Source: Kitagawia praeruptora (Eukaryota; Streptophyta; Magnoliopsida; Apiales; Apiaceae). Taken from it: a stretch of DNA of 64,000 bases. The notes beneath the pieces were generated by a model that saw only the letters and a list, made by a program, of their open reading frames with translations, searched no databases and was not told where the DNA came from. The stretch lies in NCBI GenBank assembly GCA_037693485.1, contig CM075348.1, positions 2,542,001 through 2,606,000 on the forward strand. Direction: 5' to 3'. Positions 8,835 to 23,800 of this stretch are shown here, piece after piece; the stretch's first letter is position 1, and each line of letters begins with the position of its first letter. The position numbers and the translations under genes were made by a program.

Positions 8835-11800
8835 ATGGCGTCTAGACAGAAGAAATTGAGCTCGAGAGCTGCGAATTCGCATTCTTCTTCGACGACGTCG
8901 TCTTCGAAACAGTTTCCGGAGACTTCTGTGGAAGGATTGAGCTCTCCTGCTTCTTCCACTGCGCAAAGTAAGCCACATTACTATTACTCTGACTCATTGC
9001 CTGCTGATGTTCGGAGATCTAAGGAAAATGTGACTGTAACTGTTCGATTTCGGCCTCTCAGGTGGTTAGAATTTGTCGCTAATTGTAATTGTTGTCGTTT
9101 GTGATAGTTTCGGGGTTTAATTTGATTTGTTTTAATGTGTTTAATTTAATTTAGCCAGAGAGAATCAAGTTAGGAGAGGAGATTGCGTGGTATGCGGATG
9201 GCGAAACTATTGTGCGAAGCGAAAACAATTCATCTATTGCATATGCATACGGTACAGTTTATTGTTTATATCACTTTTTTTGTCTAGGTAATATTCTAGT
9301 TTTGTATTTTAAATAAATGATGTGCTTGTCACAATTGCTTACTCAGCTATCCCTTTGTTATCTGGAAATTACAGTAATTACTTATTTTGGTTATTTTGGT
9401 GTTTGGGTCGTACTTTTACAATCTTAGTTGTTTGTCTTTCTAGAGATTGGATAATGTAATGCAGTTTTTTATTCATTGAAAAAAGTTGACGTATAACAAA
9501 ATCATTGACACAAGCTGTCATACTTATTTATTAAGATGGATTTTCATATAGTAGTTGAGCTAAAAAAGGTGTTTAATAAATACATTTTTGTTTCATAAAT
9601 TAGCTCGCTTTCTAAAATTTGTACGAGAATGATGCCATCATCTTCTATGCTCAGACAAGGATTCCCCCCTTTGTAGAAATAAATGGCATGCTAATGAGAT
9701 ATGATATGATCTTTGAAAGATAATTGTGTGCTTAAATACTAGACTTAGTCTAGTAGACTATACTATATTATTATGAGCGAACAAGAGTACTTTTGGTTTG
9801 TAAAAGGAAATAGATGAGAACCTAAGAAGGATAAAATGAGAGTACTAAAATTCAAGGTCTTGATACTCGTTAATAACAATTTTAAATCTAATATTTATAA
9901 CTCTAAAATACTAGGGTGTTGGCCCTATCTATCACAATTTGAAAAGAAATGGTCCCAAATATCACACCTCAAAAACTTGGCCCCAAATATCACTCCAAAA
10001 CACAGTTGCGTGTAGCGTTTTCAATTTTTATACAAAAACGCTACTTCGTGTAGCGTCTTATATTTTTTTTTCTTCTTTTTATTCAAAAACACTAATGCGT
10101 TTAGCGTTTTGTGAGGGGAGGAATTTTTTTTTCTTATTAACGCTAGATAGTATTGTGTTTTGGGGGGGGAAACGCTGGATAAAGTTATGTGTTCTGTGAT
10201 GCAACGCCATTTTATGTGGCATTTCTTTGTGGCCAAATTTAAAGCCTTCGATGGTTTTTTTTTTCTTTTTTATCCTAAACATATACTGTTCGTTCTGAAC
10301 ATTTTTAAACCCCAAAATGAAAATGTTGAACCCCAAAAATTAATTATTGAACCCCTAAATTTAGTTAAAATTATTTTTTTAATTTAAATCCTTTACAACC
10401 CTAAACCCCAAACCCTAAGTTCGTATACGATTTATTCGCCGTTCCGAATATTTCTAAAACCCAAAATGGAAACATTGAACCCACCCCAAAAGTTATTTGT
10501 TGAACCCCTAAATTTAATTAAATTGTACTTTTTAAAATTAAAAAATACGATTTTAATTAAAAAAATTTAAAAGAAAAGAGAAAAAAGTACAAAAACGCCA
10601 CATAAAGTGTCGTTTGAACTAAACACATGGTCTAAAGTAGCTTTTCTGGACAACACACTATCTAAAGGAGCGCTTCAGCACAACAAAACAGGGAAAAAGC
10701 AAACAAACCCCCTTAACGCTAAACACATTAGCGTTTCCAAAAAAAAAAAGAAAAAAAATAGAAACGCTATTAGATTGTGTTTTGGAGTGATATTTGGGGC
10801 CAAGATTTTGAGCTGTGATATTTGGGGCCATTTGTCTTGAAATTGTGATATTGGGGGCCTTTATTCAAAATACTATCAAAGTTTTAAGGTTCGAACGTCA
10901 ATAACATTAAATTTTAATGTTTATATTATCAACTTTAAAAGTTAAAATATGTTTATATTTTGGATCGTATTAAGTTAATAAATATACTTAAACAAACCTT
11001 GCATTGCACATGACAAAAGCTAGTATATTGAAATAGATTTAGGATTCAAATCCATCAAGATATAATATTTATATTATTAGCTCCAAGTATACTAAAAATT
11101 AAATTCAATCAACTATACATAAGAATATATTAATTAACATTTAAAATTTGAATTTGAATTCAGCCAGTTACATATTAAATTTTCATATATAGATAAATAC
11201 GTATTATTGACTTTAAAATCATTAAAAAATTCAATGTTTAATTTCAATCAATGATATATTAAAATTCAATATTCATATTATAAGAATTAAAATACTAATA
11301 GAGTTTTAATGATTAAAAATTAAAAATTTGAAAGAAAATTCGTGGATTAATATAATTATAAGTATTTAAAAAGATCAGTGCCTTGCTTAGCAGAAAAAAA
11401 AAAAGATCAGTGCATTGCTCGGGTTATAAGCTAGTATATAATAAATGTAGGAGGGATGATATCAAGGTACTACCGAAGGTTGATAGTCATTAACAACAAT
11501 TTTAAATCTAATATTTTAACATACTACCAAAGGTTTAAAGTTCGAATCATATCATTAACATATTAAAATATGATGTTTATATCATCCAATTTAAGAATTA
11601 ACAATCAACTCCTAGAATTAACGTATGTGTAGATTTTGAATTGTATCAAATTAGTAAATATACATCAAACAACCATGCAAAATGTGGTAAAAGCTAGTAC
11701 TGAATAATATACTATATCTTAATATCTAAACTACTACCAATATTATAAGGTTGGAATCCCTTTGTTGATCTGTTTCCTGTTTTCTTCTTACTTGCTCTCA

Positions 11801-14800
11801 ATGCTTTCCTTGTTAATCATAAATCGGATATTGCATTGCTAAAATTTTATTAGCACATTATGATTCATGTTTAAATATTTACAATTGCCTCAGACAAGGT
11901 GTTTGGTCCAACTACTACCACTCGTCAAGTGTATGATGTTGCTGCTCAACATGTCATTAGTGGTGCTATGGAAGGCATTAATGGTAATTGTCAAATGTTA
12001 TTATATTTAGCAACTATGTATATTTGCTTCATTCTGTAAGATATTTTCTTGATCTTTCTGGGTTTTGTGCGAGAGAGAAAAAGGATGTAAATTTTTTTTG
12101 TGGTACAAAACAAAAATTGCTCATTCCTCTGGCTGAGGCAGAGAGTTAACTAGCAGAGAAGCAAAATATAAGAAATGAAACCAACCTGCACATTTTGAGG
12201 GCCCTTTTCAAAATATACGGAATATATACAGGGAGATTATCAAGTCACTGCTGTGGTAACTTGTAGTAATCTTATTATGCTAAAAACACGAGTGACAGGA
12301 TCTTATATCCTGCTGAATCTGTTTTATCACTAGCAACACATTATAGAGTGCTATTTGCATTAGAAGAGTGGCATGAAGAAGTAACAAACTCAATGCTGTA
12401 AATTTTAGAATGTGAATAAGAGATTATGTAGCACGTGGTCTAAAAAATTTACTGTGAAGTACTAATTAGCTTGTGTACCTTGACTTGTAGATGTTGACTT
12501 GCCAATGCAATTAATGAAATTGTGTTTATACATCTTTAATTTAGATATAGTTGACTGTCAGAATAATTTTCATATTATTTCTCTTACAAAACCTGCAAAG
12601 ATCATTAAAACATGCTGATTTACCCCAAATACAATATCCATTATCCATGGTAAATAATGTATAGCTTATTTTTCAAGATATTAGTAGCACCATTTGTACA
12701 TGAGCATGAGTTGTCTAAATTTAAACATTGTGCATATCTATGTGGTAGGCCCCACCTTTTGAAAGATTACACAGAATTTTAGAAAAATACCTTTCAATGT
12801 CATTTGCCTAATCAATTTGCTCAGAGCTTTCTATGATGTATGTAGGTATAAATTCCTAAGCTTCCATGTCGTTGATACAAAATATATGATATGTTACTAT
12901 GTTAGGATTTATTTAATTATCAGTGTCCCGAGATAATTACAAATTACAATTTTGTTTTCAGGCACTATCTTTGCATATGGTGTGACAAGTAGTGGGAAGA
13001 CGCACACTATGCATGTAAGTAGCATTTAGTGTTTGAGATTTCATTTTTGTAGCGTCTTTCTTGGGTCACACCTATTCATATAATCTAAAGTACATAGATC
13101 ATCATTAGCCTGAGTCCAAGATAGTAGATCATTGAATAAATGAATACATTCACATTCATAAATATAATTTAATGTGTAAATACATTTGACTAGGACAGTG
13201 GCTACTCTTAGGTGCTGAGTTTTCTTTAGCTTGTTTATGCTAATTGTGCTTATAAACAGGGTGATCAGAGGTCGCCAGGAGTTATACCACTGGCGGTCAA
13301 GGACACTTTCAGTATTATCCAGGAGGTGCTGCATATGATTTAACCACTTTTTTAAGCTTAATTAGGGTTTTTAATTCAGTTATGAATTATAACGTCTGTT
13401 ATGCTGCAGACACCAAGTCGTGAATATCTGCTTCGCGTCTCATATCTGGAAATCTATAATGAGGTGAGGTTCTGGTCAGTATTTCATTTTCGGGGAAGTG
13501 ATCCTTGATAATGTCTGTGCTTGTACTCCGTTGACTTTGCAGTTTTAGTATTGCTGACAGTCTTATTTCCTAAAATGAAAAACACTTTGGCAGTGAACAG
13601 GAGCTTGCTTTGTCAAATCTTACCTTTTCTTCCTATCACGTGTTACTATCATTATGTGTTTTTTTAAAGTTCTGTAATATATGTAATTTACTCAAATATT
13701 ACTTATCTAATAAAAATCTAGAATTGAGTTTATCTGATTTTTTTGTGTATGATACGTGCTATAACTTTAACTTTATGTCTTTCCATATATGTTATCTTCA
13801 GACCACCGCTATAAGGATGTCATTCTTATTTTGTGTATGGTGCAAGTTGTTTATGGGAAAGTTTCTCAAAAGAGCACGGATAAGATGACAGTGATCTCCT
13901 TGATGGAAAGTGATCAAGTCATCAATATAGTTTTGGTTTCTGGTTTTTTCTTTACTTTTTTAGAAGATCCTTTGACTGTACTGATAAGCTAAAAAAATCT
14001 TTATTTTGGCATGGCAATTTCCAAATGTATGTTATCAGGCCCTGGTCTTTGTGAGTTTGTGTAGACTGTTCCATCATATATTTATCTTTTTGTGTATCTT
14101 TGGGGACATTGGTCCTTCTGTTTGTACATATCTATATCTTCTCTTAGTCAAATAGTGTTTCATTAATGAAGGGACAACCATCAACTTTTCAGAACTCTAG
14201 TACTCCTGTTCATGATTAACTAGGTCGCTCTTTTGTATAATTAATATCCCATGCACTTTGTTCATTTCAGGTTGTTAATGACTTGCTGAATCCTGCAGGA
14301 CAGAATTTAAGAATTAGAGAGGATGCACAGGTACACCATATATATCTTTATTTTAAATACACATACTGATTTCCTACATTTTTGTGATGGCTGCCATCAG
14401 TAACTCTGGTCCTTCTGGTAGAGTGTGTGGACTGAATTGAAGATTAGCTTATGTAGTGATAATCCTTATGCTTCTTCATCTGTCCAACAATTTGAGAGTC
14501 TTCAGGGTGTGCCGGCTTGCTAATTGTTGAATATAATATATGATCCCATTAAGTCCTTCACATTACACCTTTAAGGTTTTAGGAGTTCTAGTAACTTAAC
14601 ATGAGCACAGGTTGGAGGGAGATCTTAGGTTTGAGCCTCCCCCCCTCCCTCTTATTGTTTATATAATTAGTCTGTTCGCCCGTTTTTTGCTGTCCTGTTT
14701 GTCCAATTGTACCAGTGAGAGGGAGTGTTGAATATAGTACATGATCCGACCAAGGCCTTCTCCTAACACCTTAAGGTTTTAACGAGCGCTGATAGCTCAA

Positions 14801-17800
14801 CACTAATCGCTATTTATATATTTTTTGGGGTCATGATCCTGGAAATTTTTGTGTACCATTCGCTATTTTCAGTTACAATGCATTGCTCCCCCCCCCCCCC
14901 CACACCAAAGTCTCTATTCTTTATGTATACGTTTGAAACTGAAAGTGCTGGGATTTCTAATTGTAGCAAGGATCTTGTACAAGATTATCTTAAATTATCT
15001 TGTAATCTTGAGCTTATGGAAATACTATCAGGGCAGCTCACTAATGCTAATTTGTGGGTCGGGTGATCCTCTAGAATTTAATTTTAAAAGCTAAACATGA
15101 CTAAAGCATATTAAGATAGTCCGAAATGTTAGAATCTTATGTATGATCTTTAGTTTATTTTTAAATATTTGACTGATATAATGAAAATCCAGTGTCCATG
15201 AATACAGTTAAATTAATACAACACCTTAATGTTGCAGGGAACGTTTGTTGAAGGTGTAAAGGAGGAAGTTGTATTATCTCCAGCTCATGCCCTTTCTCTT
15301 ATTGCTGCAGGAGAAGGTAATGTTGTGATATCTTGTTATGCTTGCCGCTTTTTCATTCCAAATGAAGTGCTGTGCTAAAGAAAACTCTTGTATTACTGTA
15401 TATATCCGATCCTGTGTTTTATTTAAATAGCTTAGTGGCCATTGGAGCTCCTCTCTTTTACTCTGTTCTCCTCCTGTGTTTGAGTCTGTGAGAGTACTGA
15501 AAATAGGCACCGCTCTCCGCAGTCCTCTGGTTGAATGTGTCAAAATTTTCATTTGTTGGAGGAAAACTACAGTTCGTATTACATTAATTCACCTTTGATC
15601 AATCACTCCATATTGTTTCACTAGTTCACCTTGACTAGAACAAGGTGTAGCATAGATTGCCTTCTCCAATATTGGACAGAGTTTATATTCGTAGGTAATC
15701 AGCATAAGTCTTATTTTATATATATTGTTCTCAGTTGCATCCTTTGTAGTATATTTGCAGTTTCACATTAATATCCTCTGTTCATTTTACTTTTTGTTGG
15801 AGCCTCACAAGTCATAAAATAAACGAAAGTAGAATTGAATATAGAAGTTCCTGTTATAAAACAGGGTAATCCCTGTGCGCTATACTTTCTGCTCTTACAT
15901 GCCAACTCACATGCACTTATGCACCATGAGTAGGTTTCTACTTTAGATTTTGTACTTGTATACTTCTTGATTCCGTCATTCAAAATGCCTGTATCATTTT
16001 TGTGCCTAATTTTTTCTCTCTTTATGATAGCAGAGCACAGACATGTTGGTTCCACAAATTTTAATTTACTCAGCAGCAGGAGTCATACAATATTCACACT
16101 GGTAGTAATGCTATACAACTAAAACTGTTATATATCACTATATTGATGTACTTCTTTTTAGTTTTCTTGAAGTTAATCACGATGTTCAAATTTCTGCATA
16201 ATCATCTGGATTTTTTTTTTCACTTCAAGACGTAATCACTCAATTTTTTGTAATAGGTGATTGTGACTGCTTATTCACATGACACAACCGTTGTTAAAAA
16301 TTATAGTTATTTACTATCTGGTACCCATTAATTTGATTATTTTATCTTCTATATTAATTGTTGTCAGTTGGTTTTACTGTATGTCATATGTATTAGTCTC
16401 TGGTTGGAAGCTTTGTCATCCAGACTCAGCCGAAAGTGGCCAACATAGATATGTGTACAAGAGTCAGACTGGGCAATACTTTGAATTTTACACATTTTTG
16501 GCCTAAAATAAGTGTCCGAGTGTTCCACTTTTTAAATAAATCCTCCTCTGGGCATGGTCGAGTGTCCGACACAGGTTCTTGAGGCAAAATGAAGAGTCGG
16601 GGTAACAGAGGTTGGAAGTTGTTGCATAGTAAACCAGCCTGCTAGTTATATCAGTTTCTTCTCGGTGACCAGTTCTTGCATAAAATAAAAGTGCAACGTA
16701 CTCTGGCCTCCATACGGCTGATATGAGATTTCATTCTCACGTGTATCTTCCAGTGAAGGTTGTGGGTCTAAGGATAATCTTGCTGACCACTAGACTTAGG
16801 TGACCTTGTACTTCTATTGTCCTGTATATCGGTGGATCATGTAAGAAGTACTTAATGAACTAAGACCCAAGATGTTTTCATAGAAGATACTTTTTCCCTC
16901 TATTTTGAAAAAAGCTTTTGGAGGTCCAATATTGACATTAACCAACATCAGTTTTTCTCTGTTTATATTACCTATGCTGCTATGCATCTATTAAACTCTT
17001 AAATGCAGTGCGTCTAATTTACTCTACCTCGCACTTTACGTTCCACTAAAAATGTCATTCTTTACACTTGCTCCCATTTCTCTAAACCAGTCGATCTGAT
17101 TGTTGGTGGTCACAGTGTTGGTAGCTTGAGTTTCAGGTGAACATTGTACCAGTGTTAGATGTAGAAGCTATATATACATGTATGAAATGGTCAAGTAATA
17201 ATATGCGATTTGAGTGTAGCTAAGTTCACAAAGGTTGCTAACAATATGAATATGATTTTGTGATAATATAAAAAATAAATTATGAGTAAAGAAAGATATA
17301 TTTGGAACAATCCTCTGAAGTATCTCTAGCATTTTTTTGTTGAGTTTCATGACAACTTGAAAATAACTCAAATGAAAACAAAGTTTGTAATAAATTAAAC
17401 AAAAGGAAAGTTAGAAATGTCATGTGCAGGAATCTTGCATATGGTGCAAGTGCAACTATAGAATTATATGGTTACTGACCGACACCAAAACCAAGCTATC
17501 ACTATACCCTCGAGTGTTATTTTGCTACTTGTTAGTCATTTTCTTGGCGGCTGCTTCCCTGATATAGCTACTAACATTTGTCTTCTTTAAGTTCTTGTCT
17601 CGACCTTTTGTTTTAGTATTGATGTTCTAATTTTTCTTTTCTAATTTACCTTCTTTACAGACAATAGAGAGTAGTCCATGTGGTGAACACCATGAAGGTG
17701 AAGCTGTAAATTTGTCACAGCTGGTATGTTTCGTAGATAACTCCACGCTTAAACTTCTTTCTTTCCACTAGTGTGTTATGGATTTTATTAAAATCTGGTT

Positions 17801-20800
17801 GTTCGCTTTGATCAACTTCTTGTTATGCTTTAGCTTTAACTGAAATTCCAATGTATTCAGCTGTGGTCATAATTATTATTCTTTCAATTGCTCAGTTTTT
17901 TTTGCTTATAACGTTGTATCTTTGCAGAATCTTATTGATCTGGCAGGTTCAGAGAGTTCTAAGGCCGAAACAACTGGTGTTCGTCGAAAAGAAGGATCTT
18001 ATATTAATAAAAGCCTTCTGACTCTTGGAACTGTGAGACCTCTTCTATTGGTGTTATTTTATCAGTGTAACAGTTTACTCTATGTTTATCTTCTTATCTT
18101 CCATCAATTCCTCGGGATTAGGAAAACTCATAAAGAGGAAATGTAAGCTACTAATTAATTTTAAAAAAAGTATAAATCCGGAACTTTGTACTCTTATTAT
18201 TGTTATTCTAAATAAGATCTCCATAACTCCATGGTGTTTTTTTATTATTTTTTCTATTTTCTAGTTTACTAAAAGAATTAGCAAGTTTTTAAGTCCAGGT
18301 TGCTTACTTACATGCAAAGATATCAGTTGAAAATAGTGAATGTCCCATTGTTCTATCCTTCTATCAAAACTTTGGGTGATTCCGAGTACACTTAATTGAA
18401 GTACTCAAGGTGTAAGCAATTATTATGTATTCCATGATTTTGACTTGTATTGTTAAATATGAAGGGGATGATTAGGTTCCTTCCCCTTCAAATGTTGTAT
18501 GAGTGATTTAGCAGGCAGTGTGTTTGCATTAAACATATTGTTTTCCTTTTCATTGAGATAAGCTTGTGTGTATGTGTGCGAGTGTGGGTATTTGGGTTCG
18601 TAGAATGTTAATACGACGTTGTTTACAGGTAATTTCAAAATTAGGAGATGGGAAGGCTTCACATGTACCGTACAGAGACTCAAAGTTGACTAGGCTTCTT
18701 CAATCTTCATTAACTGGTCATGGCAGAGTATCAGTAAGTTTTATAATATCTGAAATTTTTACAATCAATCAGTATTTGATTTATGATGTGCTCTGTAAAG
18801 CTACTAGAGCATGCATATGATTGCTGCTATTGCCTGGTAATTGTTATAAATTTTACGTATGCTTTGTAATTTTCAGCTCATATGCACTGTTACTCCCTCT
18901 TCAAGCAATTCGGAAGAGACACACAACACATTGAAATTTGCCCACCGTGCAAAACATATTGAAATTCAAGCAGCACAAAACAAGGTATACTTGTTTGTTT
19001 AGGTTATCCGCGTCTTGCATATTGCCTTTGTTTACATTTCTGTAAAACTTTAATCTTGTAAACCTGCAGATAATTGATGAAAAATCACTTATTAAGAAGT
19101 ATCAGCATGAGATTCGTACCCTAAAGGAAGAACTGGAAGAATTAAAGAGAGGTATAGTTACCATTCCTCGGCTGAAGCACACAGAAGGAGATGACATTGT
19201 AATCCTCAAACAAAAGGTACCCTTAGTCACCCGTCTCACTCTCCTTTGTAATATTGTGTCTTTTGTAATGGTGGAAGCTTTTCTACTTTGACACTTGTTG
19301 CAGGCATGATGTCAATGTTTGTTTAAGAATTTAGTTATCGACCTTTTTTTGTGGAAAGTTGTAGACTTGAAGGCATTGTGTGAGGGGAGTAATGTAACTC
19401 AACTTTAATATCTTGCCTATTATTAAAATACGTATTAAGTAAGTTGTAAAGTTAAAATAGTTGGGCGAAACATGAACTTTCTCAAATTACAATCTTCTGA
19501 CAACCCCCATAATTATTTAGAAATCTATTGACGAGTGAAGAGAGTTTAGGTGTTACTGGTCCCTTTCAGGTCCTAAAATATACTTTTCTCTCACAAATTT
19601 CTCCGGATTTTTTACCAAGTACAGACTATAGAACTCACTTATTCTGTCTAACATGAATAATTAATTATGAATGCACAATTGTCTGTGACCAACCTTTTGT
19701 CTTCTTGCGTATTATTGTGAAGGGGGGGGGTCCAAAAAAAAATTTCATGTACATAGAGCGAATTCAACATTTTCGATGATATTAAAAAAAATATGATAAC
19801 AGGACCAATTTTCAATATCAAAAATTACTTTTCATTATATGTATAATTTCATTTCAAATATTTCAAACATAATTTAATATACATGGTTTGATAAAATTTT
19901 GGGGGCCTTCGGAACACTTTTTTAATCATTTAATTCGTGTATTAGTCAGGCTCATTTAATTCGGAAAATAAATAATTTTTTCGGATATAAAGTACTGCGT
20001 GTATGAGTCAGGCTCAGTCAGCTCTTGCATTTGTAATACAGGTTGGTTTGTGTTTATTTTTTGGATGTGTTGGCCCCAACTTTGTTCCAATATGGCCCCT
20101 ATTAGGTATCTACTAAACTGTTACACGCATAGGTAAAAAAGAAAAAAAAATTTAAGTGGGGTCCGTGGCCCTCTCTAGACCCTGCTGCATCCGCCCCTGA
20201 TTGAATGTCCCAGTTTCATATGTCAGGCTATACAGTCCTGCTGCATTATTGCTTCTTAGATGTAGATCTTTTCCCAATTCTTCAGTTGAGCCCTAGTTGG
20301 ATTTCTAAATGAAATTGTACATAAGTTTATTAAGTGACACGTGTATCGATATATGTATCTGAATGTAGTACTGGGAGACCTACATACTATATCACTTCTA
20401 TGTTTTTGCCAAGTGCATCTAAGCCTTCCTTGTAGTTGTAGCTGAGTCATCATTCTGTATTGCTGCTTCTAAAGTCATTCACATGTTGGTTACTATTCCT
20501 TATTCTCTTCAAGAGTACAATCATTGGAACCATGTAAAGACAGTCATACAAGTTTAAATGTTTTTTATGTCTCTTTCGTAGACAACTAGCATGCATTATT
20601 AGTATTTTTTATGATATTGCATATACATATTTTGTACATCTACGAAGTGTTTTGCTACGAACTTAGAACCCGGTTTATTCCTGTTATTTATATAGTTAGA
20701 AGATGATCAAGTCAAGTTACAATCGAGGCTGGAGCAAGAGGAAGATGCCAAAGCTGCTTTATTAAGCAGAATACAGAGATTAACAAAGTTAATTTTGGTC

Positions 20801-23800
20801 TCTACAAAAACCTCACAGGCATCTAGATTCTCTCATCGGCCTGGTCCAAGAAGACGACATTCCTTTGGAGAAGAAGAGGTAGTTGTTTGTTTTGAACGGA
20901 ACAAAGAATTCTTCATATTATTATAGTTATAGTTATAAAAGTGCACAGCTTGACTATTTTATTTCTTAACCAAACAATCTGCAGCTTGCATATCTTCCAC
21001 TAAGAAGGCGGGATTTGAATCTGGATGACCAAAAGATTGATACATATACTTCTGTTGATGGAACCTTTGAACCTGAAGATGAGACACTGAAGGAGGAGAA
21101 GAAGACTCGAAAGAATGGATTGTTAAACTGGTTAAAGCCACGGGCAAGTTACATATAATAAGCCCTTGCACTTTGATTTATACTTATATATTGTCATTGT
21201 GACTATTTCCCCTTGCTGCACATGAAATGTAAATTTCATGCTTGATTAAATTACGTAATAAGTTTGCCTTGATGTGTCGTGATGAATATCGACCGAAATG
21301 TAAATGGGTTTAGTGAACAAATTCCATCCTGTTCTTTATTTATATGATAAATTGCTTTACATTTTGAAATGGCTCAGAATTTTCTTTAGCTTGTTCTAAT
21401 TGGTTACTTGGTGTGTATTCAATTAACTATAAGCAACATGTTTACAGTTTTTGGTTTGGAGGAACTTCAAACCCATCTAGGGGGATGTTGCCCTATAATT
21501 TATTTTAAGTTGCCTTATTCTATTTGGTATATTTTTCTTTTTTAAACATGCACAAGCCAAATGAAACAAGTACCGAATTCAGGTAGGTTCCAGTTAGTAC
21601 TTAATGGAATCCATTAATGATTTGTTTAAATACTTCCCTTCATCCTACTATTTGAAATTTGGGGAGCTTGAAAAGGCTTACGTGGCAGAATCTTTCTCTC
21701 CTTTCACCAGGTTATTATGAACCATAATGCACTACTGAAGTTAACTCATCTGCTTTGTCTTTTTCCTTCATTTCTAAACTCTTTCAAAATATCCGCCACC
21801 CTATGCTTTTGTAATTTAATATAATTGCGCAAAGAGTTTATCTTTGTCTTCTGAATGAGTTCTTTAAAGGCTTTGTCATGTCTAGTTCCACTTTAAAAGA
21901 GTCAGTGTCATAAACATTCACTATATTTGTGTTACAGTGTCATGTACTCTTATATATGTCTTGCATATACATGTCTTGAATTTTTAAGGGATGTGTATGT
22001 ATTGCATTGTACATGTATGTACTGCATTGTACGTGATTTCTTGTAGCATACTCATACTTTCTTTCAAATATGTATTACAACACATCTCTTGTTTGTATAT
22101 GTTTTATGTTTTGTTTGGCTTTAATTTAGAGTGCCTGCAACTTCTTATTCCACCTAATCATGATATAATGAAATTCAGCAATATTTTAGAAATTATAGTA
22201 AGTGATGCTGTGGTAATATTGTTGCATAGTTTGTAATACATGTATTACTTCGTAAGACTTCTCAAGATGGTAATGTTTTGCAGAAACGAGATAATGGCTT
22301 GAGAACTTTAACAAGCACTAGTGATAAATCAAGTGGGACAAAGTCTTTGAGCACACCGTCAACCCCTAAAGCAGGAAGTAGTAATCTTCTAGTAGAATCC
22401 AGGCTTTCACATGCCATACCTACAGAAAATACTCCATCTGCAGATCTTCTCTCAGAGGTTAGGCATGAGAGTGAAACTCCTGAAGAATCTTTGCAACATG
22501 AGACCCCTCTGGTATGTAATCTGAATTTTTTGTTTATACCAAAGTTGCTTTGAACACATTGATTCTCATCACCATTTGATTCAGTGTACCGGTTCTACTT
22601 CTCTTTAAACATTTGGCTGTAGGAACTTCAAAAAAGTTCAGTTATATGCGAATCTTAAATTAAATTGTCACCAGACTACTTTTCTTCTATTTCGTTTTTA
22701 ATTTTTTGGTAATTTACTTTTCTTCTAATTAACCAATTAAATGGATTTAATAATAACAAAGACATAGAGTCTGTATTGGGAAGGGGAATAGAGGTTGGTT
22801 ATATTTCAATTTAAAGTACTTGTTAGTGTTATAGAGGTTGGTTATATGTCAGAGTCAGACTACTACCTTTTCAATTCCAAATTTTAGTGTTTGTTTTTAG
22901 TATGTTTTAATAATCGAGGATGATGAATTAGTATGGGTTCTTCGCATGCCATCTTTTTAAATTGCAGTTCGCACACACACACAACGCAAAATAAATTATG
23001 TCCAAATTTGTAGACCAAAACAAAATTAATTATGTAAAATTGTGTCAATCTTGTGTATACGGGGTTGACAATTATGTTTCATTTCATGTTGAAGTACTAC
23101 AGCAAGGGATCTTATCGACATTTGCAAGTGTGTGTGTGTGTTGGGGGGGGGGGGAGGAGGGTGTAGGTGGGACTAGGGGGTGGGCAGGTGCGTGATTATC
23201 CAACCTTGTGAATTTATTATTCCCAGTAGAAGACAACTGCAGGGTGTGGGTGCATGGGCGTGGGTGGGTGGGTACGCGATTATCCAACCTTTTTGAATTT
23301 TTTCCCAATAGAAATGCGTCCACATATCAACCAATATAACATTCCGTAACTGTCTTCTACTAATATGGAGTTCTTTTCTTTTTTGCATTTGCATAGATTT
23401 GTTAATACTGCCATTAGTTTAGATAGATTAAAAGCATGGCTAAGGGGATTTCTATGTAGTATATTTTTGATTCTTTAGTTTAAATGAAAAACGATTTGGA
23501 CTTCTCAGTAGCACCAAAATATTCACATATTTTAGTATATTCTAGTTCTTGTGGATCATGGGTGAATTGAACATTAAACTGCTTTTGAGTTAGAAAAGTC
23601 TAGTCATGAGAATATATGGTTTTGAAGCGTGATCTCTTTTTTGATGCTAGACTAGCATACGTACATTGGACCAAATAGATCTTCTGAGGGAGCAGCAAAA
23701 GATCTTGTCAGGAGAGGTAGCTTTTCATTCAAGTGTGCTGAAGAGGTTATCAGATGAGGCCATTAGATATCCTAAAAGAGAATATATTCAAGTAAAAGTT

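Noticed and set aside
10395..10420. CCCTAAACCCCAAACCCTAA, telomere-like
   Set aside because: Only about three imperfect units, and the same AACCC words belong to the internal repeat of this MULE family.
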